Of a stretch of DNA of 64,000 nucleotides, positions 45,421-54,912 are shown piece by piece. The stretch's first letter is position 1; each line of letters begins with the position of its first letter. Below the pieces are notes generated by a model, which did not search any database, was not told the origin of the DNA, and saw only the letters and a program-made list of their open reading frames with translations. The stretch comes from an uncultured Bacteroidales bacterium (GTDB lineage: Bacteria > Bacteroidota > Bacteroidia > Bacteroidales > Muribaculaceae): contig CACWNQ010000001.1 of the NCBI GenBank assembly GCA_902762385.1, positions 62,001 through 126,000 of the forward strand, given 5' to 3'. The position numbers were made by a program, and so were the translations under genes.

Positions 45421-46074
45421 ATGGGAGAGTTCTAGCAACTGGCAGAAGTCGTCGATGAGGTAATCGGGATGTGATTTCTCTAGGTCCTCTCTTGGTGAGT
45501 TACCGTAGGTTACGGCGCAGGTCTTGATTTTCGCGTTTTGTCCCATGGCTATGTCGACAGGCATGTCGCCAACCATGAGTGCATCGCAGGCATTAATGTG
45601 CATCGATTTAAGTATGTAGAGAATTGCCTCAGGGTCGGGCTTAGCTTTGTCAACGTTGTCGACTCCCACCACCACTGCAAAGTGTTGTCTCACATCAAGC
45701 ATTTCGAGCAGTTCTTCAAGTGAGTTGTTGCCACGCGATGATGCCACGCTCATTGTAATGTTGTGCCGGTTCAAGATTGTTAGTGTCTTGGCCACATTTG
45801 GGAAAAGGGTGGGAGTAAGTGATGACTTGTTGGCGTCGAATATGTCGCAGTAGGTGCTGGCGCATTCCAAAGCTTCAATCTCACTCATACCAGGATAGAT
45901 ATGGATGAAACAGTCCTTGAGTGGCAACCCAATAACACGTTTAATCGCTTCGGGAGTTGCCACACGAAGGTCTCTCTCGCGCATTGTCGCTTGCATTGTG
46001 GCAAGGATGATGCGCGAAGTGTCGGCAATGGTGCCGTCGAAGTCAAAAATTATGTGCTTGAATTTCGTGCTCAC
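45412..46074 (-). CDS. HAD-family phosphatase (phosphoglycolate phosphatase-like)
   Basis: A 220-residue haloacid-dehalogenase hydrolase. Motif I is HIIFDFDGTIADTSR (nucleophile Asp), motif II MSVASSRGN, motif III Lys in DKAKPDPEA and motif IV GDMPVDIAMGQNA. It probably dephosphorylates a small phosphate ester. There is no ATG before motif I, so I use GTG at 46074; a TTG at 46083 lies within the promoter box. It converges with the ATPase gene. Confidence 0.85.
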   Translation of the reverse strand: MSTKFKHIIFDFDGTIADTSRIILATMQATMRERDLRVATPEAIKRVIGLPLKDCFIHIYPGMSEIEALECASTYCDIFDANKSSLTPTLFPNVAKTLTILNRHNITMSVASSRGNNSLEELLEMLDVRQHFAVVVGVDNVDKAKPDPEAILYILKSMHINACDALMVGDMPVDIAMGQNAKIKTCAVTYGNSPREDLEKSHPDYLIDDFCQLLELSHLH

Positions 46075-46080
46075 GAAGTG

Positions 46081-46088
46081 CAAATTTA
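46081..46088 (-). promoter_or_regulatory. -7 promoter box of HAD gene
   Basis: TAAATTTG on the minus strand; only 7 bp separate it from the GTG start, so the transcript may be leaderless. Confidence 0.35.
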
Positions 46089-46138
46089 CAATATTTAGTC
46101 AATAAAACGCCTAAGAGCTGAAAAAAATGACTACCGTT

Positions 46139-46221
46139 GGATAAATTAGGCTGTACCTCGGAAATAAAAATGAAAAACTTCGCTTTTCATTTTGTATTTC
46201 TGTAGGTTTGCACTAATTTTG
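46139..46221 (+). repeat. third, diverged copy of the structured promoter repeat
   Basis: It shares GGATAAATTAGGCTG, TCGGAAATA, GTATTTC and GGTTTGCACTAATTTTG with the 37.0-kb copies, but the inner stem is replaced: AAATGAAAA/TTTTCATTT around ACTTCGC. TTTG at 46191-46194, a 19-bp spacer and TAATTTTG at 46214-46221 make a full promoter, 25 bp before the btuF-like gene. Confidence 0.75.
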
Positions 46222-46246
46222 TAATTTATAAAAGTGAATAACCCGA

Positions 46247-47365
46247 ATGATGCAAAAGTATATTTCAATAATATGTATCCTGTTGTTTCTCACGGCGTGT
46301 CGTGGTGGAGTCACTGATAATAAGGATGCTACAACTAGCGATTCAATAATAACTGAGGCAAAACTAATTGCTATTGCCCACGAGGAAGGCTTTACAAGAG
46401 TGGATATTACCGATCCATGGAATCAAGGAAGAGTGTTGCATACCTATCTGCTCGTTCCCAGCAACAAGCAGTTGCCAGCAAAGCTGCCCGAGGGAACTGT
46501 AGTGCGCACTCCAGTGAAAAACGTGCTGGTGTACTCAAGCGTGCACTCGAGCGTGCTGCGTGAGCTGGGTGCTGGTGCTGCCGTGCGCGGGGTGTGTGAC
46601 GCACAATATTTCAATGACTCTATAATTTCTCAAGGACTCAAAGATGGTACCATTACCGACTGTGGTAACTCGATGCAACCCACAGTGGAGAAGGTGATAG
46701 AGATGAAGCCCGACGCTATCCTACTCTCGCCCTATCAAGATGCCACTTACGGACAAATTACTAAACTCGATGTCCCAATCGTTGAGTGTGCCGACTATAT
46801 GGAATACACCCCGCTTGGCCGTGCCGAGTGGATAAAGTTTTATGGTGAACTGGTGGGCAAGCCTGAGCTTGCTGACAGCATTTATAAAAAAGTTGTTGCT
46901 GATTACAACAAGGTGAAGGAAACTGTTGATAGCAAGAAGCTCGAGCGGCCGCTAGTCCTAACCGAGAACTTGATTAGTGGCATTTGGAATGTGCCAGGAG
47001 GGCAGAGCTACATGGCTCAGTTTATCAAAGATGCTGGCGGTGATTATCCTTGGGCCGACGACAAAAACACTGGTTCTCTTACACTTGACTTTAACCAAGT
47101 GCTAGCCCGGGCTCAGAAGGCCGACTACTGGCTGCTCAAGTCGCCTGCAGTGCATTCTCTCGCCGATCTCAAGAGTTCTTACTCACTTAACGATCAGTTT
47201 GAAGCTTACAAGAATGGCAATGTGTATGTGTGCGACACCAACACCACCCACTTCTTTGATCGCTTCCCATTCCACCCTGAGGTTCTGCTTCAGGAGTATT
47301 TCAAGATTTTCCACCCTGAGGTTCCTACTGATTACAAACTCCAATTCTTTAAGAAAGTGGGTTAA
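46247..47365 (+). CDS. ABC transporter periplasmic binding lipoprotein (BtuF/FepB-type)
   Basis: A 372-residue lipoprotein (lipobox LTAC, Cys near 18) with the two-lobe periplasmic binding domain, including VLVYSSVHSSVLRELGAG, IEMKPDAILLSPYQD and VENLI-type lobe connectors. It should bind cobalamin, haem or a siderophore and pass it to the permease that follows. The next gene overlaps by one base (TAATG). No cobalamin riboswitch is visible upstream, so a siderophore or haem substrate is at least as likely. Confidence 0.88.
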   Translation: MMQKYISIICILLFLTACRGGVTDNKDATTSDSIITEAKLIAIAHEEGFTRVDITDPWNQGRVLHTYLLVPSNKQLPAKLPEGTVVRTPVKNVLVYSSVHSSVLRELGAGAAVRGVCDAQYFNDSIISQGLKDGTITDCGNSMQPTVEKVIEMKPDAILLSPYQDATYGQITKLDVPIVECADYMEYTPLGRAEWIKFYGELVGKPELADSIYKKVVADYNKVKETVDSKKLERPLVLTENLISGIWNVPGGQSYMAQFIKDAGGDYPWADDKNTGSLTLDFNQVLARAQKADYWLLKSPAVHSLADLKSSYSLNDQFEAYKNGNVYVCDTNTTHFFDRFPFHPEVLLQEYFKIFHPEVPTDYKLQFFKKVG

Positions 47366-48411
47366 TGATGACACGTTCTGCTTCACATCGTTTTGCTGTA
47401 GTCACCACAGTGCTTGTAGTTGCTCTTGTATTGCTCGTGGTGGCTTGCCTGATTTTCGGGTCGGTCGACATTGCGGCAAGAGATGTTTTCAGCATCTTGA
47501 TGGGTGACGACAGCGGTAACGAGGCATGGAACATTATCGTGCTTCAATCGCGACTGCCAATGATTGTCACAGCAATGCTGGCTGGTGCCGCGCTGAGCGT
47601 TAGTGGTTTGTTGCTTCAAACGACCTTTAATAATCCACTTGCAGGTCCGTCGATACTCGGTGTGTCGACAGGCGCTGGTCTTGGTGTGGCTATTGTGATG
47701 CTCGCTATGGGTGGCATAATTGGTGGAGTATTTGGTGAGACGATAGGTAGCTATATGGCAACGCTGCTGGGTGCCCTTGTTGGTGCTGGCGTGGTGCTGA
47801 TAATTCTTATAACTTTTGCTTCAATAGTGAAAAGTTCCACTATGCTGCTCATCATCGGTATCCTCATAAGCTATCTTGCTTCGAGTGTGATATCGTTGCT
47901 CAACTCGGTAGCCACCGAGCAGGGCCTCCACAGCTATGTGGCGTGGGGATTTGGAAACTTTGCCGGTGTGTCGCTTGAGCAACTGCCAGTGTTTGGTGCG
48001 ATAATCGTGCTGTCGCTGGTGGCTTCGTTGCTCATGATAAAACCCTTGAACGCATTGCTGCTGGGCACCCGATATGCCCAGAACCTTGGCGTCAACACCC
48101 ATCGCACCCGCAACCTGCTCTTGCTCATCACAGGTGTGCTCACGGCTGTTGTGACAGCGTTTTGCGGTCCTATTGGTTTCTTGGGGCTCGTGGTGCCACA
48201 CATCGCAAGACTTGCCCTCAACACGTCGGAGCACGGACGGCTGCTACCCGTGACAATGCTCACTGGCGCTGCCGTGGCACTCTTGTGCTCGCTGCTTAGC
48301 GTAACCTCGCCCCACGGCATCATCCCTATCAATGCAATAACACCCATAATTGGTGTGCCTATCATTATATATATCATTATCAACCGCAGGCGCATCAACT
48401 ATTTCAACTGA
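47365..48411 (+). CDS. FecCD/BtuC-family ABC permease
   Basis: A 348-residue permease with about ten membrane helices. The BtuCD-type hallmarks are LAGAALSVSGLLLQTTFNNPLAGPSILGVSTGAGLG in the first third (N-terminal half), and GPIGFLGLVVPHIAR in the cytoplasmic loop that contacts the ATPase. It starts on the last base of the binding-protein stop codon and ends 6 bp before the ATPase gene. Part of the importer with its neighbours. Confidence 0.93.
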   Translation: MMTRSASHRFAVVTTVLVVALVLLVVACLIFGSVDIAARDVFSILMGDDSGNEAWNIIVLQSRLPMIVTAMLAGAALSVSGLLLQTTFNNPLAGPSILGVSTGAGLGVAIVMLAMGGIIGGVFGETIGSYMATLLGALVGAGVVLIILITFASIVKSSTMLLIIGILISYLASSVISLLNSVATEQGLHSYVAWGFGNFAGVSLEQLPVFGAIIVLSLVASLLMIKPLNALLLGTRYAQNLGVNTHRTRNLLLLITGVLTAVVTAFCGPIGFLGLVVPHIARLALNTSEHGRLLPVTMLTGAAVALLCSLLSVTSPHGIIPINAITPIIGVPIIIYIIINRRRINYFN

Positions 48412-48417
48412 TAATAT

Positions 48418-49392
48418 ATGGCAATTCTTGAAACACACGATTTGGCAGTGGGATTTGGACAAGGAACCAAGCGAACCACCTTGCTCTCGGGGCTCAACTT
48501 GAAGCTCGAGAAGGGCAGGATGGTAGCCCTCCTGGGACGTAACGGTGCAGGAAAGTCGACCTTGCTCAAGGCGCTCACCTGCGACACTTTGCCCATTGAC
48601 GGCACTGTGGAGATTGATGGCAAGAAATCAACTGATATCGCTAAGCGCGAACTCTCTCGCCTGGTGGCACTTGTTGCTACTGAGCGCATTATGGGTGGCG
48701 CTTTCACCATCAGGGAACTGGTGGCTCTTGGCCGCCAGCCACACACTGGCTTTCTGGGTCGCCTGAGCCGTCACGACAACGAAGTGGTCGACGCCTGTCT
48801 CGAGGCGGTGGGGATTACTGATAAAGCTGAGCAACACGTCGCCAACCTGAGCGACGGCGAGCGACAAAAGGCAATGGTAGCCAAAGCTTTAGCTCAAGAA
48901 ACTCCTATAATCGTGCTCGACGAGCCCACTGCGTTTCTCGACGTGGCAAGTCGCATCGAGACGATGAAACTGCTCCACAAATTGGCACGCGAGCAGGACA
49001 AAGCAGTGCTCTTGTCGAGCCACGACATTTCGCAGTCGCTGCTTCTTGCCGACGAGCTATGGGTAATCACTAATGACCGCGAAGTGATTACTGGCTCGAC
49101 CGAGCAGGTGGTAATGAGTGGCGCAATGGACCGAGTGTTTGGCGATAAATCTATCGCTTTTAACGGCAACTTGTGCGACTATGAGGCGCAGCTACCGTCT
49201 GTTGGGTCGGTGAAAATCAAGTGTGATGACCCTGTGCTCGAGCGCTGCATGGTCAACGCCTTGCTGCGCAACGGCATCAATGTTGAGGATAGCTGCGACA
49301 AGACGATAGAGATAAAGGCGGTGGATCGCATCATCCTCCCCAACGGTAAAATCGTTGGAACCGTGCAAGAAGTTATTGACATATTTCAATAA
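48418..49392 (+). CDS. ABC transporter ATP-binding subunit (BtuD/FecE-type)
   Basis: A 324-residue ATPase. Walker A is GRNGAGKST near 41, the signature is LSDGERQ (Asp in place of the second Gly of LSGGQ), Walker B IIVLDEPTAFLD and the H-loop SSHDISQS. The usual protein ends near 255; here about 70 further residues form a small extra C-terminal domain. It completes the importer. Only 27 bp separate it from dut. Confidence 0.92.
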   Translation: MAILETHDLAVGFGQGTKRTTLLSGLNLKLEKGRMVALLGRNGAGKSTLLKALTCDTLPIDGTVEIDGKKSTDIAKRELSRLVALVATERIMGGAFTIRELVALGRQPHTGFLGRLSRHDNEVVDACLEAVGITDKAEQHVANLSDGERQKAMVAKALAQETPIIVLDEPTAFLDVASRIETMKLLHKLAREQDKAVLLSSHDISQSLLLADELWVITNDREVITGSTEQVVMSGAMDRVFGDKSIAFNGNLCDYEAQLPSVGSVKIKCDDPVLERCMVNALLRNGINVEDSCDKTIEIKAVDRIILPNGKIVGTVQEVIDIFQ

Positions 49393-49419
49393 ATAGCAAT
49401 GTGATTCGTTTATTAGTAT

Positions 49420-49866
49420 ATGATTGATAAAGTAGAAGTTAAAATAGTAAACAAGAGCCCCAATGCCTTGCCCGCCTATAGCACTGAGCAGAGTGCCGGC
49501 ATGGACCTCAGGGCTTGGCTCAAAGAACCTGTGACGTTGAAACCCATGGAGCGCACACTAATACCCACGGGAGTCTACATTGAGTTGCCACCTGGCTATG
49601 AGTGCCAAATCAGGCCTCGCAGCGGCCTCGCCCTCAAGCGTGGTCTCACGGTGCTCAACTCGCCTGGTACCATCGATGCCGACTACCGAGGCGAGGTGTG
49701 TGTGATTCTTGCCAACCTGAGCAATGAGGAGCAGACCATCGAGAATGGCGAGCGCGTGTGCCAGATGGTAGTGGCGCGCCACTCGACAGTGGTGTGGCAG
49801 CAAGTGGAAGAACTTGGCGACACCGAGCGTGGAGCTGGTGGTTTTGGCCACACTGGAACCAAATAA
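49420..49866 (+). CDS. dut: dUTP diphosphatase
   Basis: A 148-residue trimeric dUTPase, hydrolysing dUTP to dUMP and pyrophosphate. All five family motifs are present: [41 protein letters not shown] and the C-terminal [11 protein letters not shown] flexible arm. It heads a close-packed run of envelope genes and may be co-transcribed with the ABC importer upstream. Confidence 0.96.
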   Translation: MIDKVEVKIVNKSPNALPAYSTEQSAGMDLRAWLKEPVTLKPMERTLIPTGVYIELPPGYECQIRPRSGLALKRGLTVLNSPGTIDADYRGEVCVILANLSNEEQTIENGERVCQMVVARHSTVVWQQVEELGDTERGAGGFGHTGTK

Positions 49867-49879
49867 ATCATCTTGAAAA

Positions 49880-51637
49880 ATGAAAATAGTATCACGAATT
49901 ACAATAGCCTTTCTGTTATTGATGCTCATGATTGGGCAGGCCATGGCTGCAGGCAGCAAGAAGAAAGTCGTTGACCGTGGCATCACTGATCAAGACAAGC
50001 GCAAGGCTGAATACATTTATATGCAAGCGCAGGTGTATAAAGCGCAAGATAGTATAGCGTCTTACTACGACTTGGTGAAATATGCCTACGAACTTGACTC
50101 GACTAACACAGCAATTGCCTTCTATTATGGTTATTTGATGGTTCTCAAAGACAACAGCACCGACCTTGAGAAAAACCGAGGCCTGGAGCTGATGAAGAGA
50201 CACGTCGACGCTCATCCCGAAGACTATTATGAGACGAGTTACTTCAGTGACGCTTGTATGAGCTTGCGACACAATGATATGGGACTGCAGGCAATAGAGA
50301 GACTTGCCGAGATTAATCCAACCAAGACCGAGGTGCAGATGCGACTGGCTGCTGCCTATGTGAGGAACGAGAAATTTGCCGAGGCACTTAAGGTTTATGA
50401 GAAAATCGAGGACTTTGAGGGGAAATCGGTAGAAATCACAGCCTATAAAGCAGCACTTTGTTCGCAGTTGGGTGACACTATAGGGGCTATTACTGAAATG
50501 CGCAACCTCTACAACACAGCTCCTGCCAATGTGAATTTCAATCTTATTATGAGTGAGCTCTTCAAGCAATATAACATGCAGGACAGCGCCATTTACTATT
50601 TGGACCAGGCTCAGCGACTTGACCCGGAAAATGGAAATGTTTATTTTGCCAAGGCTCAGTACTATGATGAGATAGGTGATTCGGTTAATTACGATAAGCA
50701 AATATATAACGCATTGGTATCGAATGATCTGCCGGTTGAAACAAAACTCGATGTTTTGACACAGTACACTCAAACACAGCTCATTCGTAATGATTCGACC
50801 GATAGAGTGAATAACCTTTTCAAAGTGCTTATTGAGCAGCATCCACACGAGCCAAAGGTGCATGAACTCTATAGCATGTATTACTCCACTATCAAGGATT
50901 ACAAGCATGCTATTGAGGAAATAGGATATGAGGTTGACCTCGACCCAACAAATGCCGAAGCATGGCAAAGGCTTATGGTTGTGAACATCATGGATGACAA
51001 CTATGCCGGTGCGATAAAAGCCGCCGAGAAAGCGCTGGAGTACAATCCTGAGAATCTTGACTTATATCGATATATTGCACCTTCTTACTATCAGATGAAA
51101 GAATATGACAAGGCCATTGTGACCTATGATAAGGCGCTCACACTGGTCGACAGCACAAAGAATGTTGAGCTTTATAGCGATTTGCTGTGTGGCAAGGGTG
51201 ATGTGTATGTTGAGTTAGGTGATTCGGCACGTGGCTTTGAGTACTATGAGCGTTCGCTCAGTATTGCTCCAGGTAACACTGGAACGATGAACAATTATGC
51301 TTATTTTCTCTCGCTTTGTGGCAAAAACCTTGACAAGGCCGAGAGTATGGCAGCCAAGGCTGTGTATTCCAATCCCAATAATTCGACATTCATCGACACT
51401 TATGCCTGGGTGTTCTTCAAGAAGAAGAACTATGACATGGCGTTGCTTTATATAAAGAGTGCAATTGATAATGCCGACTCGCCAAGTGCCGATATCCTTG
51501 AGCACTATGGTGACATCCTTTACATGACAGGTGATAAGGAAAATGCTGTGAATCAATGGGAAAAGGCGCTTGAGTTGAACCCCACCAAAGAGGTCCTGCA
51601 GCGCAAGGTCTTAGATAAAACTTACTATGAAGAATAA
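49880..51637 (+). CDS. secreted tetratricopeptide repeat protein
   Basis: A 585-residue protein with a signal peptide (cut near AMA, about residue 24), followed by at least ten TPR units such as YDKAIVTYDKALTL and YDMALLYIKSAIDN. In many Bacteroidetes a TPR protein of this size sits between dut and a DUF4292 lipoprotein, as here, suggesting a shared envelope role. It starts 13 bp after dut. Confidence 0.86.
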   Translation: MKIVSRITIAFLLLMLMIGQAMAAGSKKKVVDRGITDQDKRKAEYIYMQAQVYKAQDSIASYYDLVKYAYELDSTNTAIAFYYGYLMVLKDNSTDLEKNRGLELMKRHVDAHPEDYYETSYFSDACMSLRHNDMGLQAIERLAEINPTKTEVQMRLAAAYVRNEKFAEALKVYEKIEDFEGKSVEITAYKAALCSQLGDTIGAITEMRNLYNTAPANVNFNLIMSELFKQYNMQDSAIYYLDQAQRLDPENGNVYFAKAQYYDEIGDSVNYDKQIYNALVSNDLPVETKLDVLTQYTQTQLIRNDSTDRVNNLFKVLIEQHPHEPKVHELYSMYYSTIKDYKHAIEEIGYEVDLDPTNAEAWQRLMVVNIMDDNYAGAIKAAEKALEYNPENLDLYRYIAPSYYQMKEYDKAIVTYDKALTLVDSTKNVELYSDLLCGKGDVYVELGDSARGFEYYERSLSIAPGNTGTMNNYAYFLSLCGKNLDKAESMAAKAVYSNPNNSTFIDTYAWVFFKKKNYDMALLYIKSAIDNADSPSADILEHYGDILYMTGDKENAVNQWEKALELNPTKEVLQRKVLDKTYYEE

Positions 51638-51650
51638 AAATATCACGACT

Positions 51651-52511
51651 ATGTGGAAAAAACATTCAATACTTATTGCAATGGTCATGGCACTGCTGCT
51701 ATTGGGCAGTTGCTCAAAGAAAGTGCAACCAGTAATAGAGGTTAATCAGCCATCATCGCCTAGTGGGCAAGAAGTTAACAACACCGGGGTGGATAATGCT
51801 AGTATAAATCATTACTACCAGGCCGATTGGTCATCTCTTAAGTGTGGTGGCAGTGCTAGGTTTGAGGCAGGAGGCAAAAACATGAGTTCGTCAATGCAAA
51901 TGCGTATGCAACGTGGAAAATGCATCTATGTCTCACTCAGGCCTCTAATGGGTATTGAGGTGGCCAAGATGGTTATCTCGGGCGACTCAATCTTGCTGGT
52001 CGACAAAATTCACAAACGTTATATGCTAGAGAAGGCATCATTGCTCACAAATGGCGTGCCTGTGACTGTCGATATCCTGCAGGATATTTTCTTGGGGCGT
52101 GCATTCGAGTTAGGCAAAGGTTCGTTGACTCAAAGCATAAAGGATGACTTCACAGTTGAGACTCTAGATGGTGGCAAGGTGATGCTGAAACCTCGTAGTC
52201 AATATGAAGGTTTCGATTATAACTTTATCTACGACAAGCACAGTAATATCTTGTCGCTTGATGTTACTCCAACCAAGGCTGGCTCTTCGACCTATAGTGT
52301 AACTTATGGTGACGTTAAGGGCACTATTGCAGGTAAAGTTGCTACTTCATTGAAGGTGTCGACTACGATGAGTGGTAGGGCATTTACTCTAGCACTAGAG
52401 TATAAAGACCTGACTTGGAATGAAAGTTTTACCATCGATACTGCCACTCCCAGGAAGTATACTCGGGTAGAAGGTAACGATATCATGAAACTGTTGAGTG
52501 GAGGAAAATAA
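51651..52511 (+). CDS. DUF4292 lipoprotein
   Basis: A 286-residue lipoprotein (start MWKKHSILI; lipobox LGSC, Cys near 21) with the DUF4292 domain, a LolB/LppX-like half-barrel fold in related families: MQMRMQRGKCIYVSLRPL-MGIEVAKMVISGDSILLVDK. Such proteins may carry or sense lipids at the outer membrane. An in-frame ATG at 51627 overlaps the TPR gene and gives a longer signal; I prefer 51651 because it gives a standard signal peptide. Confidence 0.8.
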   Translation: MWKKHSILIAMVMALLLLGSCSKKVQPVIEVNQPSSPSGQEVNNTGVDNASINHYYQADWSSLKCGGSARFEAGGKNMSSSMQMRMQRGKCIYVSLRPLMGIEVAKMVISGDSILLVDKIHKRYMLEKASLLTNGVPVTVDILQDIFLGRAFELGKGSLTQSIKDDFTVETLDGGKVMLKPRSQYEGFDYNFIYDKHSNILSLDVTPTKAGSSTYSVTYGDVKGTIAGKVATSLKVSTTMSGRAFTLALEYKDLTWNESFTIDTATPRKYTRVEGNDIMKLLSGGK

Positions 52512-52516
52512 AGACA

Positions 52517-53461
52517 ATGATTTCAGTAGAGCAATATAAGCCAAGTCTTCATGATTTGTGGAACGAAATGGTGAAGAACTCTCGCAACGGCACTTTTCTG
52601 CACTTGCGTGAATACATGGACTATCACAGCGACCGATTTGTTGATTTCTCACTTATCGCACGTGATGATGATCGCATTGTGGCAGTGCTGCCAGCATGTC
52701 GCGAGGGTAATACATTATGTAGTCACCGAGGTCTCACTTATGGCTCTTGGCTTGTGCCTCTTAAGCACTTTGATGTGACTACAATGCTCAAGGTGTGGGA
52801 TGCTGCCGCCAGCTTCTTGCGTGAGGCTGGTGTAGCTCGCTTAGTGTATAAGGCTGTGCCCCATATCTATCATCGTTATCCATGTGAGGAGGATTTGTAT
52901 GCAATCTTCCGTAATAATGGTCATTTGCTTGAGAGTAACATCTCTACAACAATCGACCTTGATGAACCGCTGCCACTTGACCGAGGCAACAAGCGCAACG
53001 TGAACCTTGCAATGAAGAATGGGGTAGAAGTAGGAGAGTCGTGTCAGTGGCAGGCTTACTGGTCGATGCTTGACACGCTGCTCATGGAAAAATATGGCAA
53101 GCACCCAGTGCACACTCTCGATGAGATATTATTGCTGCAATCACGTTTCCCTGAGGATATCAGGCTTTATACTGCAAAACACAGTGGAGAGTTGTTGGCA
53201 GGTGTTGTGATGTATTGCTTTGGCAATGAGGTTGCCCACTGTCAGTACATTGCTTCGACCGAGAAAGGCCGTCAATTAAAAGCTCTAACATTACTCTTTG
53301 ATTATCTTATCAATGAGAGCTTACAAGCAGGATATCGATATTTTGACTTTGGAATATCAACCGAGGACGGAGGGCACTACCTTAACGAAGGTCTTGTCAA
53401 TCAAAAGTGCCGTCTTGGTGGGCGGGGCATTGTGTACAACACATATGAGATAGAGTTGTAA
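52517..53461 (+). CDS. FemAB/GNAT-like acyltransferase
   Basis: A 314-residue protein built of two GNAT-like halves. An N-terminal half contains FLHLREYMDYHSDRF and the C-terminal half (about 170-310) resembles Acetyltransf_6, with NKRNVNLAMKNGVEV and YRYFDFGIST. FemAB-type enzymes add amino acids or acyl groups to peptidoglycan or glycans. Position between DUF4292 and a flippase suggests a cell-envelope substrate. It follows DUF4292 by 5 bp. Confidence 0.72.
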   Translation: MISVEQYKPSLHDLWNEMVKNSRNGTFLHLREYMDYHSDRFVDFSLIARDDDRIVAVLPACREGNTLCSHRGLTYGSWLVPLKHFDVTTMLKVWDAAASFLREAGVARLVYKAVPHIYHRYPCEEDLYAIFRNNGHLLESNISTTIDLDEPLPLDRGNKRNVNLAMKNGVEVGESCQWQAYWSMLDTLLMEKYGKHPVHTLDEILLLQSRFPEDIRLYTAKHSGELLAGVVMYCFGNEVAHCQYIASTEKGRQLKALTLLFDYLINESLQAGYRYFDFGISTEDGGHYLNEGLVNQKCRLGGRGIVYNTYEIEL

Positions 53462-53481
53462 CAATAATAAATGAGTGACGA

Positions 53482-54912
53482 ATGAAGCGCGAGGGCATGT
53501 CAAGAATAATTCTCAAGGCCATGGGCATCTTTGGTGGTGTTCAGGTCTTGAATATACTGTGCTCGGTCATTCGCACTAAACTGGTTGCGCTGTGGATTGG
53601 TCCGTTGGGTGTTGGACTTTTCGGACTCTTCAATCAAGCGCTTGAGATGATTAATATTGCAACCAATCTGGGAGTGCGCAACAGTAGTGTGCGTGATATT
53701 TCGCAAGCAGTTGAGAAGCGCGCCCCGTCGCTAATAGCACGTATCATTACTGTGGTTAGGCGATGGTCACTATGGTTGGGACTAGGTGGCGCACTAATCA
53801 CAATTGCTATAGCACCGTTGCTGAGCAGAATCTCCTTTGGTGATTATAATCACGTTTGGAGCTTTGTGGCGCTATCTATTGCTGTGCTTTTCATGGCTTT
53901 GACCAATGGAGAGTATGCCGTGCTACAAGGTTTGTCGAAGCTAAAACGTCTTGCTCGTGTCACGGTAAGTGGCACTGTGGGTGGTTTGCTCATTTCCATT
54001 CCATTGTTTTATTTTCTGCGTGAGGATAGTGTGTTGCCATCGATTGTTGCATATGCGCTCTGTGTAGTTGTTGCCGCTTTTGTGCTTAAAGACAAGGAGT
54101 ATCCTGCAGCACAAATCACTCGCCATGACACGTTGACGATGGGTGCTGGGTTTATCAAGCTTGGCGTATACATGACATTAGGATCCTTTGTTGCCATGAT
54201 AGCCTCTTATGCCTTTGTCTCATGGCTTAACAATTATAGTGGAACAGAGTCGGTGGGCTTTTATCAGGCTGGATATACGCTTATCGACAAGTATGCAGGC
54301 TTGGTCTTTGCGGCTCTTGGCATGGAATTTTATCCACGCTTGGCTAGGGTTGCCGATAGCGCGCGCAAGATTCAGGTATATGTTTCACATGAGATCAATA
54401 TAGCATTTATGGTTCTCACTCCATGCCTGCTGGCCTTTATATTGCTTCGTTATCAGTTAGTGTGGTTGCTCTATAGTGATGAATTTCACGTGATTGTCAC
54501 CTATATTTCATGGGGTGTTGTAGGCACAGTTTTGAGAGCCATGTCATGGTGCATAGCGTTTGTCATGCTTGCAAAGGGAGATGGCAAGGTTTTTCTCATC
54601 ACCGAGTCGATTAGTGCAGCGATGGGGCTTGCTCTCAACATTTTGTGCTTTGTTAACTGGGGAGTTGACGGATTGGGCTATGCCTATTTCGCATGGTATG
54701 CGATTTACACAATTATAGTTTCGATTGTTTATTTTAAAATTTATCATCTTAAGCTCAGCATTAAGTGCCTTAGAAACCTTGTCGCTACACTTGCAGTATG
54801 CATTACTGCTGTTCTTGCTATGCAATTTGGCGCCTGGTATGTTGCTGCTATTATTTTTGCAGTCGTAACTCCATTCTGTCTGTGTCTCGCTTATAATTTC
54901 TGGAAACGCTAA
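53482..54912 (+). CDS. Wzx-type polysaccharide flippase (MATE-like superfamily)
   Basis: A 476-residue inner-membrane protein with 12-14 hydrophobic segments and the Wzx-like N-terminus GVQVLNILCSVIRTKLVALW, GPLGVGLFGLFNQ. It likely flips undecaprenyl-linked oligosaccharides. It is the last gene of the dut-to-flippase run, 20 bp after the FemAB-like gene. No glycosyltransferase cluster is next to it, which is unusual for Wzx. Confidence 0.86.
   Translation: MKREGMSRIILKAMGIFGGVQVLNILCSVIRTKLVALWIGPLGVGLFGLFNQALEMINIATNLGVRNSSVRDISQAVEKRAPSLIARIITVVRRWSLWLGLGGALITIAIAPLLSRISFGDYNHVWSFVALSIAVLFMALTNGEYAVLQGLSKLKRLARVTVSGTVGGLLISIPLFYFLREDSVLPSIVAYALCVVVAAFVLKDKEYPAAQITRHDTLTMGAGFIKLGVYMTLGSFVAMIASYAFVSWLNNYSGTESVGFYQAGYTLIDKYAGLVFAALGMEFYPRLARVADSARKIQVYVSHEINIAFMVLTPCLLAFILLRYQLVWLLYSDEFHVIVTYISWGVVGTVLRAMSWCIAFVMLAKGDGKVFLITESISAAMGLALNILCFVNWGVDGLGYAYFAWYAIYTIIVSIVYFKIYHLKLSIKCLRNLVATLAVCITAVLAMQFGAWYVAAIIFAVVTPFCLCLAYNFWKR

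Noticed and set aside
46084-46246. Cobalamin riboswitch before the importer
   Set aside because: No B12-box-like sequence was seen; the region is filled by the promoter repeat.
49916-50968. A 350-codon minus-strand frame opposite the TPR gene
   Set aside because: Antisense shadow of a TPR coding region; no start context or motif.
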